Assembly (NCBI RefSeq): GCF_000003815.2
Contig: NC_049983.1
Span: 26,970,048-27,034,047 of the forward strand
Origin: Branchiostoma floridae
Lineage: Eukaryota > Chordata > Leptocardii > Amphioxiformes > Branchiostomatidae
Length of the DNA stretch: 64,000 nucleotides
Direction: 5' to 3'
Shown here: positions 33,901 to 45,324 of the stretch, piece after piece
How the letters are laid out: every line of letters begins with the position of its first letter
How positions within the stretch are numbered: position 1 is the first letter of the stretch
The notes under the pieces: model-generated
Seen by the model: only the letters and a program-made list of their open reading frames with translations
What the model was told of the DNA's origin: nothing
Databases searched by the model: none
Program-made: the position numbers and the translations under genes

Positions 33901-36900
33901 CGACTGAATGGGCAAAATTGAACGTACGCAGCCATTATACCGCCATTTTTATATCTACGCTAGCAGTGAAGTGTTACGTCATAGCGCTTGTGACGGACAG
34001 AAGTTAAATGAAAATTCTTGACAGTATACGTCCGTTTTCTCATGACATTTTGTATGCTCATGCAGGTTTATGTTTTATGCATTTACTAACAGAAAAGGAA
34101 GGAACATCAGAGGATGTATAAAGGTACATAGCGACAGTTAATTGTGCCGTGTTTCTTCCGGCTGGTATTTTTACCCCCTCCCACCACGCGCCCGTTCGCC
34201 GTGTAATTCCGCGGCGTGGCACACAAGAGTGGCAGAAAAGTTACACAGAAGAAGTGGCAAGGGTAACCTATAACAGCAACATGTAACTGGAGAAAATGAT
34301 GCGTTGACAATTTGTCAAATCAGTATGGCTAGAGAAATCGTCGTNNNNNNNNNNNNNNNNNNNNNNNNNNNNNNNNNNNNNNNNNNNNNNNNNNNNNNNN
34401 NNNNNNNNNNNNNNNNNNNNNNNNNNNNNNNNNNNNNNNNNNNNGGCCCATCCTTTCCTGCCTTTTCTCCCGGAGGTCCGTTTGGCCCAACAGGCACGGG
34501 ACCAGCTGGCTCAATGGCTCCCTCTTCTCCTGGAGGCCTGCTTGACCCAGGAAGCCCAAGAGCCCAAAAGTTTCCTGGAAAATGAACCTTCTAAGAAGAC
34601 CCAGACATGCATGTACCCACTTTGGCCAAACGGTCCGTTTTGCACCAAATAATTTGGTGCAAAAGAGACCGTTGGGCGAAAGATGGTACATATCAGATAT
34701 GACCTGATATATTAGGTTCTAATGAGCATCTGTGATCCTTAGCTTGGAAGGAATCACCAATGCAGCTTGAACGTACAAAATGTCCAGTCAGGGGCAGATC
34801 ACATTCCAAATTTCAGAACAAACCAAATATACTTTTTTATGTTTAATTACCTAGCATGAAGTTATAGTGAGAAATGCATTGTACTTACTTTCTAGCTCCT
34901 GCACACGTGCTTGCAGCTTTCCCACCTCCTCGAAAACAGTGAATCTGGCTGTATCAACAACAAACAAAATTTACGGTTACTACAAGAATGTGGACTACAT
35001 CCCCGATGCAATTGGGACCTCACCCGGGACCTAAGCTTGATGAGTAATGTGAGGAAAAGGTACTCAGGATCAGACTGATTGTCTGAGAGAATATCACGGT
35101 CGCGAAGTTTTGCATGATGCAAATATTCAATAGACAGGCCATTTCAACAGCATGTTACAAGCTGATCGATCATGCTGGACAGGAACATGGGGAGACGATG
35201 GTGTCCCCTTTCCGAGGATGAACTGAACTGAACTGTTACAAGCTTTCCTACTCCATATTCATAAGTTCGAAAATTAAGAGAAAACTGACCTGCAAAATAG
35301 GACGATACAACAGCGATGACCAAGAAGATCACAGGGCTCGAGAATAGCCACAACGCCATGCATTTCTTCCTCCTCTGGTTAGAGGTTGCTTTTGTATATA
35401 ATGCAAAAATCATTTTTAAACATGAAATGTGTATATGAAGAGGTAAGAACAGTACAACAGTATAACATGTAACTCAATGGGTGTGGTGTCTGACAACATG
35501 ACAAACATGTAACTATATATTTGTAGAAATATTAGACTAGTACGAATAAGTTCACCAAAATATAATATGTCTCATTTTTAACCAATGACCAAAAATGCAT
35601 ACAGTTGTAGAAAATAGAAAGAAATTATTCATAAAAATGATACATCACTTGTAACAACATTGCCTTAAACCAGGAAACAAAGCGAGAACCACAGAGACAA
35701 CAACAGAAAGCCCTATGATAGCTCGGAATGAAACTTTACCTGCTCTAGAGGCGCACATGGGGCTGGGTATTTTCGCAGCGGCATCCGCACGTGCCTGCCA
35801 ATCAGTCTGAGGCTCCTCCATGGGTTCGGTACCTAACAAACTTTCATTTTTCTACAAGCCAGCCGTATAACGTTAAAGGTATTTTACTTTCACCTTTACA
35901 TTGGTCTGATGTCTGGCCAAATTACAAAAATGTGTGGTGTCACATATAGCAAAGCTGGTGCGAATATGCTTACCAACACATAATCTGAGTATCAAAAATG
36001 ACCACTTCATTCGTACCATATAAAGTATAGGATTTCTTCATTTTACAACATGTCACTTTTGCCTAAACGCTTTTCAGCACACACGCAAAAAAAAAAAAAA
36101 CAATTTTTGTAACCATTTGTAAAAAACGTAGGAGACCATTCCAAAATTGAAACACAATTTTGTGACACGAACTTTGCCAAAGAACAAGATTCAAACCGTG
36201 AAACATAAAAAAGACAGAACGTGATGACTTTTTACCTGCTATTGACGCATACACGTGTTCAGGTATGCTCGCAGCGGCGTCGGCACGTGCCTGACAATCA
36301 GTCTGAGCTTGAGGTTGCTGCATGGATGTGGGGCCTGACAAAATGACAAACATATAACTATACAGTCATCTGTCAAATAAATAAATCTGTAGAAATGTTA
36401 GTGCGAGTAAGTTTACCAGATAACAAATCTGAGCTCATGCAATGACAACATAATTTATACAATTGAATTGTAGAAGATGTAAAGTAACTATTTTTAAAAA
36501 AAATGATACATAACTTGTAGCAACTTTGCTTTAGACCAGGAAACAAAGCAAGAATCACAAAGGGGGACACAGAAGGCCCTATGATAACGCGGACTGGAAC
36601 TATACCTTTACCATATAAACTATAAAATTGCTTCAACTTAAAACATGTTGCTATTTCCTAAAAGCTTGTCAAGGCAAAAAGGCCAACAAAACTATTTTCG
36701 TAACCATTTGTAAAATGATACACCTTACCAAAAATGATACACGACTTGTGTGAATTTCGCCTTAGAACAAGATTCAAACCAAGGAATAGAAAAATACAAG
36801 AACAGAACGCGTAAGGGGACTTTTTACCTGTAAATGACGCGTAGGCGTGGTCAGGTGTGCTCGCAGCGGCGTCGGCACGTGCCTGACAATCAGTCTGAGG

Positions 36901-39882
36901 CTGCTGCATGGGTGTGGTGCCTGGAAAAAATGAAAAACTTGTAACTATACAGTCATTTGTAGAAATATCAGTGCGAGTAAGTTTACCGGCTATTTAGAGA
37001 TCATCTGAGCTCATGCAATGGTAACATAATTCATACAAATGTAGAAGATGGAAAGTAACTTTTGAAAAATGATACATAACTTGTAGCAACTTTGCTTTAG
37101 ACGAGGAACAAAGCGAGAACCACAGAAACAACAAACCCTGTGATAGCTCGGAATGAATCTTTACCTGCTCTAGAGGCGTACATGGGTTTGGGTATTTTCG
37201 AAGCGGCGTCCGCACGTGCCTGCCAATCAGTCTGAGGCTCCTCCGTGGTTTCGGCACCTATGACAAAGTTGCAATTTCATTTTTCTACAAACCAACCGTG
37301 GAACGTTAAAGGTACTTTACTTTCACTTTACACATTTTGTGGTGTCTGGCAAAATAGATATTACAAAATTGTATGCTTCTACATAAAGCATAGCTGGTAT
37401 GAATATGCTTACCAACACATAATCTGAGTATCAAAAATGACCACTTCATTCGTACCATATAAATTATAAAATTTGTTAATTTTACAACATGTTACTATTG
37501 CCTAAAAGCTTGGCAAAAAGACCAACAAAGCTATTTTCGTAACCATTTGTAAAATGATACACCTTACCAAAAATGATACACGACTTGTATGAATTTTGCC
37601 TTAGAACAAGATTCAAACCGTGAAACATAAAAAAGGCAAGAACAGAACGCCGTAAGGGGACTTGACAGCTTTTGACCTGCTAATGACGCGTGGACAGGGT
37701 TAGGTGTGGTCGCAGCGGCGTCGGCACGTGCCTGACAATCAGTCTGAGGCTCCTCCGTGGGTGTGGTGTCTGGCAAAATGACAAACATGTAACTATACAG
37801 ACACCTGTCAAATAAATAAATCTGTAGAAATGTCAGTGCGAGTAAGTTTACCAGATAACAAATCTGAGTTCATGCCATGATCACTATGTTAGCATTTGTA
37901 AAATAGCAGGAGACCATTTCAAAGCTGGTACACGACTTGTGTGAACTTTGCCACCAAAGAACAAGATTCAAACCAAGAAACATAAAAAAGACAACAACAG
38001 GACGCTGTAAGGGGACTTGGCGACTCTTTACCTGCTATTGACGCATACATGTGTTCAGGTATGCTCACAGCGGCGTCGGCACGTGCCTGACAATCAGTCT
38101 GAGCTTGAGGCTGCTGCAAGGGTGTGGTGTCTGGCAAAATGGCAAACATATAACTATACAGTCATCTGTCAAATAAATACATCTGTAGAAATGTTAGTGC
38201 GAGTAAGTCTACCAGATAACAAATCTGACCTCATGCAATGACAACATAATTCATACAATTGTAGAAGATGTAAAGTAACTATTTTAAAAAATGATACATA
38301 ACTTGTAGCAACTTTGCTTTAGACAAGGAACAAAGCGAGAACCACAATGAGGCCCTATGAAAACGCGGACTGAAACTATGATACCTTTTCCAGAGGCGTA
38401 CATGGGGTTGGCAAAACTCGCAGCGGCGTCGGCACGTGCCTGCCAATCAGTTTGAAGCTCCTCCGTGGTTTCGGTACCTAACAAACTTGCAATTTCATTT
38501 TTCTACAAGCCAACCGTATAATGTTGAAGGCACTTTGATTTCACTGATGTCTGGCAACATTCCAAAAATGTATGGTGTCACATATAGCAAAGCAAAACAA
38601 AGACAAGAACAGAACAGAACGCCGTAAGGGGACTTAACGACTTTGTACCTGCTAATGACGCGTAGGCGTGGTCAGGTGTGCTCGCAGCGGCGTCGGCACG
38701 TGCCTGACAATCAGTCTGAGGCTCCTCCATGGGTGTGGGACCTGGTGAAAATGGCAAACATGTAACTATACAGTCATTTGTAGAAATATCAGTGCGAGTA
38801 AGTTTACCGTATAACAGATAATCTGAGCTCATGCAATGGTAATATAATTCATACAATTGTAGAAGATAGAAAGTAACTATTTTGAAAAATGATACATAAC
38901 TTGTAGCAACTTTGCTTTAGACAAGGAACAAAGCGAGGACCACAAAGACAGACAACAAAAGCGGGCTTGAAAACGATTTACCTGCTCCAGGGGCGTATAT
39001 TGGGTTGGGTATACGCGCAGTGGTGTCCGCACGTGCCTGCCAACCAGTCTGAGGCTCCCCTATGAGTGTGGCGTCCGGGAAACTTATGAATCTATTTTCT
39101 TACAGACCAACTTTGGAATGTTTAAGACACAGTACTTTTGCAGCGTTAACATAAAATATGAATAGAAAAAAACACAAAGCATAAAATACTGTAATATTGC
39201 TACATTTTTAATTATTTCATCATTGCTTGGGAGCTTTTTTTTTAACCAAACAACAACGAAATTGTACACTTTTATTGATTGACGTTTAAAGAATATAGAT
39301 AAAGAGGCACAGACAAAAACAATATCTCCTTTTTTCATAATGATAACTACGGCTTAGAACAAAACGAACAGATCAGTTCCTAGTGTCATTACAATCATTG
39401 AGAGACCAGTGTATACTTTACTTCTTGTATGCATTTAAACAAATTATAAATACATTAAAACACTTTCTAAGTACAACAATGGACCTAAGCGAAAACTAGA
39501 AGGCGAGAAAAGAACACGGTACCATAACTGGATTCCGTCACGTTAAAAGTCACTGGCATTTGAAACAACTATCGTCATTTAGCAGAACGGCAAACTTTAA
39601 GCTTTTGACTGAGGTATGTATTCATAAGGGTCGGAGCTGGTGCACTTTCTTTTTTCACTGATTTGGTTTACCATTCTTCGCGATATCGTCGTACATCTAT
39701 AATTGCCATGTTGGCTTTTGTACATGAACTTCATTGCTCGACATTTGTACATGGTACAAAGTATGGCAACGACTGTTACACAAAGTACAAAATAGGGGTT
39801 TTCACATGCTTTTGCCCACTCCCAAAATTATAATACACTCGACCGTATATTGTATCGACAGTTTGCGGGACAGACATGTGCG

Positions 39883-39913
<31 letters not shown>

Positions 39914-42499
39914 GATAGATAGATAGATATATAATCAGTGTTCATTGTGACTTGTACATCTCCTTTGTTTATATCATGTACTTGAAATTAGCCTCCGGGC
40001 AAGAACTTGCAAATAAACTTCTTTGATATAATCGGAACTAAAACGTTTTACCTGCTCCGGGGACGTAGAGAGGGTTGGGTCCGCTCGCAGAGGCGTGGGC
40101 ACTGGTCTGCCAATAAGTCTGGTCTTGCTCAGTTGGTGTGGTGTCTGTTGGAAAATGTAGTTGAAGCATCTCAGAGACCAGCGTATACTGTATGTCTACA
40201 TCAAAGCAAGAGCAACAAAGACAGACAACAAAAGAACATAGTGGAGGAGGCAATGTACAACAGAGCCAACCCTCAACAGAGACGGGGGGCGACATAGACT
40301 TTCTGCTACTTATGCCCCCCTCCTGCAAAAGTGGTCCAAGGCACTCTACATTTACTTTTCCATGGGATTGGTGTCTGGCAAAATTACCAAAATTTCTGCT
40401 GTCACAAATAGCAAAATTGGTGCGAATATGCTTACCAACACATAATCTGAGTACCAAAGATTACAACATAATCCGTACCATATCAAGTAAAAAGTTGATT
40501 TATCTTACAACATGTCATTATGTGCCATGCAACTTTTTAACACAAAAGAAATTTCGTTACCATTTGTTAGATAGAAAGAGGCCACTTCAAAAAGAATATA
40601 CACGATTTGTGGAATAAATGAAAAATAGATAAATAAGTAAACTTGTGTGAACTTTGCCTTAGAAAAAGAATGAAATGAAAAAACGCAAATTACAAGAAAA
40701 GGACGCCATAAGCCCACTGCATGAAAACATTTTACCTGCTCCGGAGGCGCACATAGGATTTGGTATACTCGCTGTGGCGTCCTCACGTGCCTGCCAATCA
40801 GTCTGAGGCTCTTCCGTAGGTGTGGGACCTGGTAAAATGACGAACATGTAACCATGCAGTTACTTGTAGAAATATTAATAAGGGTGATTTTTTTTTTTAA
40901 AGTTAACCAACAGATTATCAGAAAATAGAAAGTAACTATTTTAAAACATAAACTTGTAAAAACTTTGCCTTAGACCAGGAACAAAGTGAGAATCATAAAG
41001 AGAAACAACAAAGGGGAGTCGGAAGCAGACTTGGAAATGTTTTACCTGCTCCGGAGGCGTACATAGGGTTTGGGAAGCTCGCAACGGTGTCCGCACGTGT
41101 CCGCCAATCGGTGTGAGGTTCCTCCATGGGCGTTGCACCTGGCAAATTACATTTTTATTTTTTTGTACCAGCAAACCTTAGATTGTAATGACCACATAGG
41201 GTTTACCATATCAAATATAAAATGACTGCATCTTACAACATGTCATTATTACCAAACAGTGTTTTAACACAACAAGAGCTTCATAACTCCATGAAATATT
41301 CACATATATGTGTTTGAAGTTGGTTGGGTTTTGTGATGTTATTTTTCTGGTGGGGGACATGGGCAATAGAATAAGAAAAGACAAAGAATGACTAACAGTA
41401 TATGGTCTAAGTAAGGACTAAGCAGAGGGAGATCAGTTTCCAACACACTATAAATAACAGCTTTTTGCATAATCCATTCATCTTGATATCATTTATGTAC
41501 TAGTATTACAGAATCAGTATCTGTTAAGGCCACAGCAAGTGATGACATGGACTACCAAAGTAATGAGATAGGACGAAAAAAATGGCTAAATTTTCAAAAT
41601 AGACACCGTAAACGTTGTAACAACAAATGAAGCGCTTAAAGCAACTATCCCACCTCTGCTTGTAGTCCTTTATTAGACCAACAACTAACAAAGAACTTTC
41701 TGATCACCCCCTCGTATCTTGCAAGCAATGTGCATATGTATGTCGAAACACTGTTTACGCGAACTAAGACGGTACGTGACAGGGTGTGGCTAGAAGGGGT
41801 GACGCAACAATTAGCGCCTGCGCCTAGATCCCATCGTCAAATAAAAACAAAGCTTTAAACCATTGAAAAGAGGTTCTTGAGATATACCCCACATAATCTC
41901 CAGAGTGAAAACAGTATGGCAATAATACCTCCATCTTCATTGAGGTAACAACTATTTTGCCGTTGCCATTTGTCAAATTTTAACAAATTAAAAAAAAAGA
42001 CTTGTGTAAACTTTACCTTAGAACAAGAATCAAAGTGAGAACGAAAATCAAGACCAGGACGCCGTAAATGGACTTGGAAACGTTTTACCTTTTACAGAGG
42101 CGTACATAGGGTTTGGTATACGTGCAGCGGCGTCGGCACGTGCCTGCCAATAAGTCTGAGGCTCCTCCATGGGTGTGGTGTCTGGAAAATTCCAGAATTG
42201 TATCAATCATCTAGAAAACCTAGGGCAATTAACTGTACTTTTTGACAAAATGATGTAACGTTTTTTACATGTCTTTTGCATTTTCTAGTAATCGTAATAG
42301 TAGTCTTAGTAGTAGTAGTACATGCAGTAGTAGATTTTTTCCAGTATTCAGTAGAACAGTGAAACCCTTTAACTGACATCGAGCTGATCTATATGGTTTG
42401 AAGGCGAGAAAAGGGAAAAGAATGTCCCAAGAAAATCACCAATTCAAACCTACCAGCACCCGTGTAACCAGTCTGGGACTGCTGCTGCCCTCCCGACAT
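30677..42499 (-). CDS. Lectin gene B: type II membrane C-type lectin with 13 cassettes and split CTLD
   Basis: Exons in order: start 42499-42454; cassettes ending at 42089, 41046, 40736, 40052, 38982, 38649, 38385, 38032, 37677, 37165, 36828, 36236 and 35740; membrane exon 35388-35290; stalk 34948-34889; collagen-like exon from 34574 into the gap at 34345-34444; CTLD in two exons 32766-32610 and 30912-30677. Junctions are phase 1 throughout except the extra intron inside the CTLD (phase 2). If all cassettes were used the cytoplasmic tail would exceed 400 residues with about ten tyrosine motifs. One cassette (38982-39074) has lost its acceptor AG. Inferred role: surface recognition receptor with a splice-variable endocytic or signalling tail. 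Confidence 0.75.
31233..31333. repeat. Hairpin with 40-base arms
   Basis: 31233-31272 and 31294-31333 are inverted copies differing at only two positions, around a 21-base loop. It lies in the intron that splits the gene B CTLD. Confidence 0.9.
31486..32286. mobile_element. 801-bp element with CCCGCCTCAC inverted ends
   Basis: Ends CCCGCCTCACGTTA and TAATGTGAGGCGGG face each other and are bordered by TA on both sides. The interior is CG-rich (CGATCTCGGAGATCTCC) with no transposase. It lies in the CTLD intron of gene B. Confidence 0.65.
32610..32766 (-). CDS. CTLD 5' exon of lectin gene B
   Basis: 157 nt, acceptor TATTTCAG. SCPGGYWNFAHTCYKVF, NFSDAAAACREDNGTL, AMPRDIYHNAKIFA, then a split Met codon at GTACCG. 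It joins 30912 in phase and restores a complete lectin fold. In genes A, C and the secreted copies this part is continuous with the rest in one exon. Confidence 0.85.
32800..33308 (+). mobile_element. 3' fragment of a non-LTR retrotransposon
   Basis: A plus-strand frame (about 32815-33254) reads FRYRRAMTKLRISDHPLEIE, then FCIFCDKSFMYVENEVHF and VLECSLYKDLR, the Cys/His-containing C-terminal tail of a LINE polyprotein. The 3' end carries AATAAA and a (TCATTG)n tail typical of such elements. Inserted between the collagen-like and CTLD exons of gene B. Confidence 0.8.
33309..34344. other. Gene B intron; no supported gene
   Basis: A TTACAG|GTGAGGC sequence (minus strand, near 33520) matches the 3' end and donor of the gene C collagen-like exon (CATGCAG|GTGAGGC), so a remnant or separated end of that exon may lie here. 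Otherwise nothing recognised. Confidence 0.4.
34445..34574 (-). CDS. Collagen-like exon of lectin gene B (partial, runs into gap)
   Basis: Acceptor TTTTCCAG. It begins NFWALGLPGSSRPPGEE and continues GPNGPPGEK, then AGKDG at the gap. Gly-X-Y spacing is broken several times compared with the clean run in gene C, so triple-helix formation may be weakened. Confidence 0.75.
34889..34948 (-). CDS. Stalk exon of lectin gene B (20 residues)
   Basis: 60 nt, acceptor GATACAG, donor [26 protein letters not shown], nearly the same as the gene C 48124-48183 exon. Confidence 0.8.
35290..35388 (-). CDS. Membrane-anchor exon of lectin gene B
   Basis: 99 nt, phase 1-1. TSNQRRKKCMALWLF then the span SPVIFLVIAVVSSYFA. 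Basic residues precede the span as in genes A and C. Confidence 0.87.
35740..35832 (-). CDS. Cassette exon B13 (Tyr lost)
   Basis: 93 nt, phase 1-1. [18 protein letters not shown] then AAKIPSPMCASRA: the motif tyrosine is Cys. Confidence 0.75.
36236..36334 (-). CDS. Cassette exon B12
   Basis: 99 nt (two extra residues, AQ). GPTSMQQPQAQTDCQARA then ASIPEHVYASIA. EHVY motif; the conserved Trp is Cys. Confidence 0.78.
36828..36920 (-). CDS. Cassette exon B11
   Basis: 93 nt. [18 protein letters not shown] then ASTPDHAYASFT. DHAY motif, Trp to Cys. Confidence 0.78.
37165..37257 (-). CDS. Cassette exon B10
   Basis: 93 nt. [18 protein letters not shown] then SKIPKPMYASRA. KPMY motif. Confidence 0.78.
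37677..37769 (-). CDS. Cassette exon B9 (Tyr lost)
   Basis: 93 nt. DTTPTEEPQTDCQARADA then ATTPNPVHASLA: NPVH in place of NPVY. Confidence 0.76.
38032..38130 (-). CDS. Cassette exon B8
   Basis: 99 nt with the AQ insertion, like B12. DTTPLQQPQAQTDCQARA then VSIPEHMYASIA. EHMY motif. Confidence 0.78.
38385..38477 (-). CDS. NPxY cassette exon B7
   Basis: 93 nt. [18 protein letters not shown] then ASFANPMYASGK. NPMY motif. Confidence 0.78.
38649..38741 (-). CDS. Cassette exon B6
   Basis: 93 nt. [18 protein letters not shown] then ASTPDHAYASLA. DHAY motif, Trp to Cys, close to B11. Confidence 0.78.
38982..39074 (-). pseudogene. Cassette exon B5 with a broken splice acceptor
   Basis: The frame is intact (DATLIGEPQTGWQARADT then ARIPNPIYAPGA, NPIY motif), but the acceptor reads TTCCCGG where all other copies have AG, so it should be skipped. 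The Asp before Trp is Gly. Confidence 0.7.
39085..40051. other. Gene B intron; TA/GATA microsatellite only
   Basis: AT-rich sequence with a TATA/GATA microsatellite at about 39878-39931. No gene-like frame. Confidence 0.6.
40052..40144 (-). CDS. NPxY cassette exon B4 (diverged)
   Basis: 93 nt. DTTPTEQDQTYWQTSAHA then ASGPNPLYVPGA. NPLY motif; the middle is the most diverged of the intact cassettes. Confidence 0.76.
40736..40828 (-). CDS. Cassette exon B3 (Tyr lost)
   Basis: 93 nt. [18 protein letters not shown] then ASIPNPMCASGA: NPMC. Confidence 0.76.
41046..41138 (-). CDS. NPxY cassette exon B2
   Basis: 93 nt. GATPMEEPHTDWRTRADT then ASFPNPMYASGA. NPMY motif. Confidence 0.78.
41139..42088. 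other. Gene B intron; nothing recognised
   Basis: No repeat structure or coding frame that I can support. Confidence 0.5.
42089..42181 (-). CDS. NPxY cassette exon B1
   Basis: 93 nt. [18 protein letters not shown] then ARIPNPMYASVK. NPMY motif. First cassette after the start exon. Confidence 0.8.
42454..42499 (-). CDS. Start exon of lectin gene B
   Basis: ATG at 42499 opens [15 protein letters not shown], phase-1 end at GTAGGT. Upstream leader and promoter block (to about 42660) match genes A and C. Confidence 0.82.
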
Positions 42500-42659
42500 G
42501 ATGCCGCTTGTACTTGTCAGGTTTGTGCACGGCAAAAACACGTCCTGCTCCTGGCAAGGCGCTTGTTGACTCCAGAGTAGACCCAGACTCGGAGAAATAT
42601 GACGTCATGTGTACTGTAACACCGCCCACACCGAGACAAATTATGTGCAGATGTAACCT

Positions 42660-43035
42660 AAATATTGAAATTCAAAATAGTCTATGAACTATCTGTATCT
42701 GTATCTACTAGTATATAGCGGGTATAACCGCCCCTCGGCGTAACACATACACATAAGCTTCGCAGGCACGCGGCGTGGCAGCAGCAGGTTATATTACGAC
42801 GAACTACCTGCCACACCTAGCTTTTGCACATCTATCTGCCAATAGTCTTTAAAACTATCCGACGAAGATGCCCCTACTTTGCTTGGTGATAACAAGTTCC
42901 ACTCTATATATGACAATTTTGGGAAAATACGAATATTTGAACACATCAATCCTTGGTTGGTCACTCTAGTACTTGAAGGCATGACTATTCCTTGTTCTTG
43001 TTTGAGCTGGTATTAAATACGTATCAGTCGGTACG
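42660..43035. other. Spacer; nothing recognised
   Basis: Upstream of the gene B promoter block. No coding frame or clear repeat. Confidence 0.4.
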
Positions 43036-43770
43036 TCAATGTTAGTTAAAACAGTTCACTGGCTAACATTTTGAGAAACCAATGAGGTATTTGATCTAGC
43101 CCGGATGCTTTGGAGGGATTAAGGCCTTGCAACATTTTTCTACACCATAAGTAGAAATTTTTGTTTGTTCCATAGGAGGGGTGCAGGACTGACCCAGAGA
43201 TAGCATGTCTGTGGCGTCTTCTTATGTGAATACACTTTCAAATTGTGAATTAAGTGCTTCTGCCTTTTTCTCGCTGGCGCTGTCACTAATAATGGTGCTC
43301 CCGACCGAAAGAGGAGCTACCCCACAAGGTCTCTCCTCAGGCCTTTTAAGTATGACCAGAATGTTTTGGGTTTGTCAGTTTTAGCTTTTCCTAATATCTT
43401 TGCTACGTATTTTGAGTGTGCTGATCTTATACTCTTCTGAACCCCCTTCTTGACCCCCTTGTATTTGTTTCAGTCTTCTTGTTGCCCTATTCTCGTAGCT
43501 TTGTTGTGAAGACGTTGTTTCTTCCGACAGTGCCTTCTTAAGTTCCTATTGAATCAGGGCAAGTTGTTAGTTAGTTGTCGTTTTACTAGGAATGTGCATG
43601 TTCATTGTGTTCTTCATTTTGCCTTTGAATTCATTCCATTTCTGAGCCACTGACATGTCTTTTGTTCTTCTGTTAAAGTTCGTCGCATAGTCCTTAAGAT
43701 TATTCTTGATGGTCGGTTTCAGATTTCGTGCAAAACTAAGGCATCTACTGCGTTCCTGGGCATATCAGAA
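43036..43770 (-). mobile_element. LINE fragment (linker and start of reverse transcriptase), decayed
   Basis: On the minus strand one reads NNLKDYATNFNRRTKDMS, YKGVKKGVQKSIRSAHSKYV, DKPKTFWSYLKGL and, near the end, PSKASGLDQIPHWFLK, the first conserved block of non-LTR reverse transcriptases. An in-frame stop after QFESVFT shows decay. Confidence 0.75.
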
Positions 43771-44184
43771 GGTCTCGCAGTGACTTTTTACCATAAAATT
43801 ACTTAAATACTCTAACTAGCATCATTTTTCTCTTTTTTTTTTCAAGATGAACTCAACTTTTCTCGTCACCAGGGAGGGCTTCTACGGTGCAGTTCACACA
43901 TGGGCCTGTAGGTGGCGCGCTCAAAGGGGGCGGCACTACGTTCTTGGACTTCGTTGTTAGCATTTATATCTAATCATCATCGACAATACAGACATTGTAT
44001 AACATATGCGGGCCAGGTAGTAGCTTATAGTGTCTGTTTACAGAATCTGACAACAATCGAACATAAGTATTATTCAGATACATGAACAAGGCCATCTATC
44101 TAGAAAACACCAAGTTTACATTCGAATTAGAAAAAGTATATGCATTTACGCAATGAGAATAGAAAAGGCACAACAAACTTTCAT

Positions 44185-44800
44185 CACGAACACAATTTGT
44201 ATTCAAGTCTACGGACTTTTACAGAGATCTACCGTTAGAATTCGTCTGAGTCTGTAGAGCAGTTTGCCCATTAGATGAGTTACGTGCTTCTTATCGAAAT
44301 CTTCTCTTTTTCATATTGCTTCTCAACATCATGTCAGGCACAAACCTTACAGGGCTATAGATTATTACACCACTTCTTATCCAGATCTTTTCAGTCGCAG
44401 CTTCTCAACATCAAATCAGTTACAAAACCATCTCAGTTTCTATATGATTAAAGCTGTAGATTATTACAATATTTTCTATTTATTCGGATCTTTAAAATAT
44501 CAGTTGTCGCTTCTCAACATCAGATCAGTTACAAAACCATCTATGTTACTACATGTTTAAGGATGTAGATTATCATAATACTCCCTACTTATCCAGATCT
44601 TTTTCACTTGCAGCTTCGTAACAGATCAGGGTCAAACTCATCTAAGTTTCAATACTACAGTAGCTACAAACCATACATAAGTCAAGTGTTTCATACCAGG
44701 AGATTTTTCCTTCTACATGCAGCTTCTGTGCCTCATATATAAGTAAAATCCATTGCGAGATTTGTGCATATAGATTCCATTGTTCCAGATCACTCAATGT
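44185..44800 (-). repeat. Exon-like repeats and spacer of unit C
   Basis: Same array type as at 9950, 19290 and 27550. The conserved polyadenylation block is present near 44200-44215 but its AATAAA is mutated (ATACAA). Confidence 0.55.
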
Positions 44801-45059
44801 TCCTATAAACCTGATTACTAAGGGTTGACTAACATGTATATGTCATATTTATTAATTACTGTTTACTTGTTGTGTTTCTACATTAGATTTATAAGTGACA
44901 AATCCTTAAGACAATATAAGAACATCAATTTCTGAACTCTAATTGAATATTGGTCTCGAATTCACATTGTATATATTTTAAATGCTATTTCCGTACAAAG
45001 TAAAACGCTTGCCAACAAACAAGCTTCCGACCAGGTCTCTGGCCCTTCTCATGTTGGAA

Positions 45060-45230
45060 TGACCTAAAGCTCAAATCACGTGACCGGGATAGACGTGCAA
45101 CAGATCAGAGCACATCGACCACCCCTCAACAGAGACAGGGGCCGTACCGATTGCCGGGAACATTCGACCCGTTGCTGACGTCACACTTCCGTCCAGGTCA
45201 CGTGACTTTGAGAAGGATCACAGGGCTGAT
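45060..45230. promoter_or_regulatory. Promoter-like block with E-box and CRE, copy in unit C
   Basis: TCACGTGA at 45076-45083 and TGACGTCA at 45176-45183, homologous to 29540-29700. Confidence 0.4.
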
Positions 45231-45324
45231 CGAAAGCTTGATAGTAGTCTGTGTACAGAAAGGGCGTTTCAAACCTCAACAACTTAGTTGGCCCATTGGT
45301 TTGATTCCAGCTGGAACATTTCAC

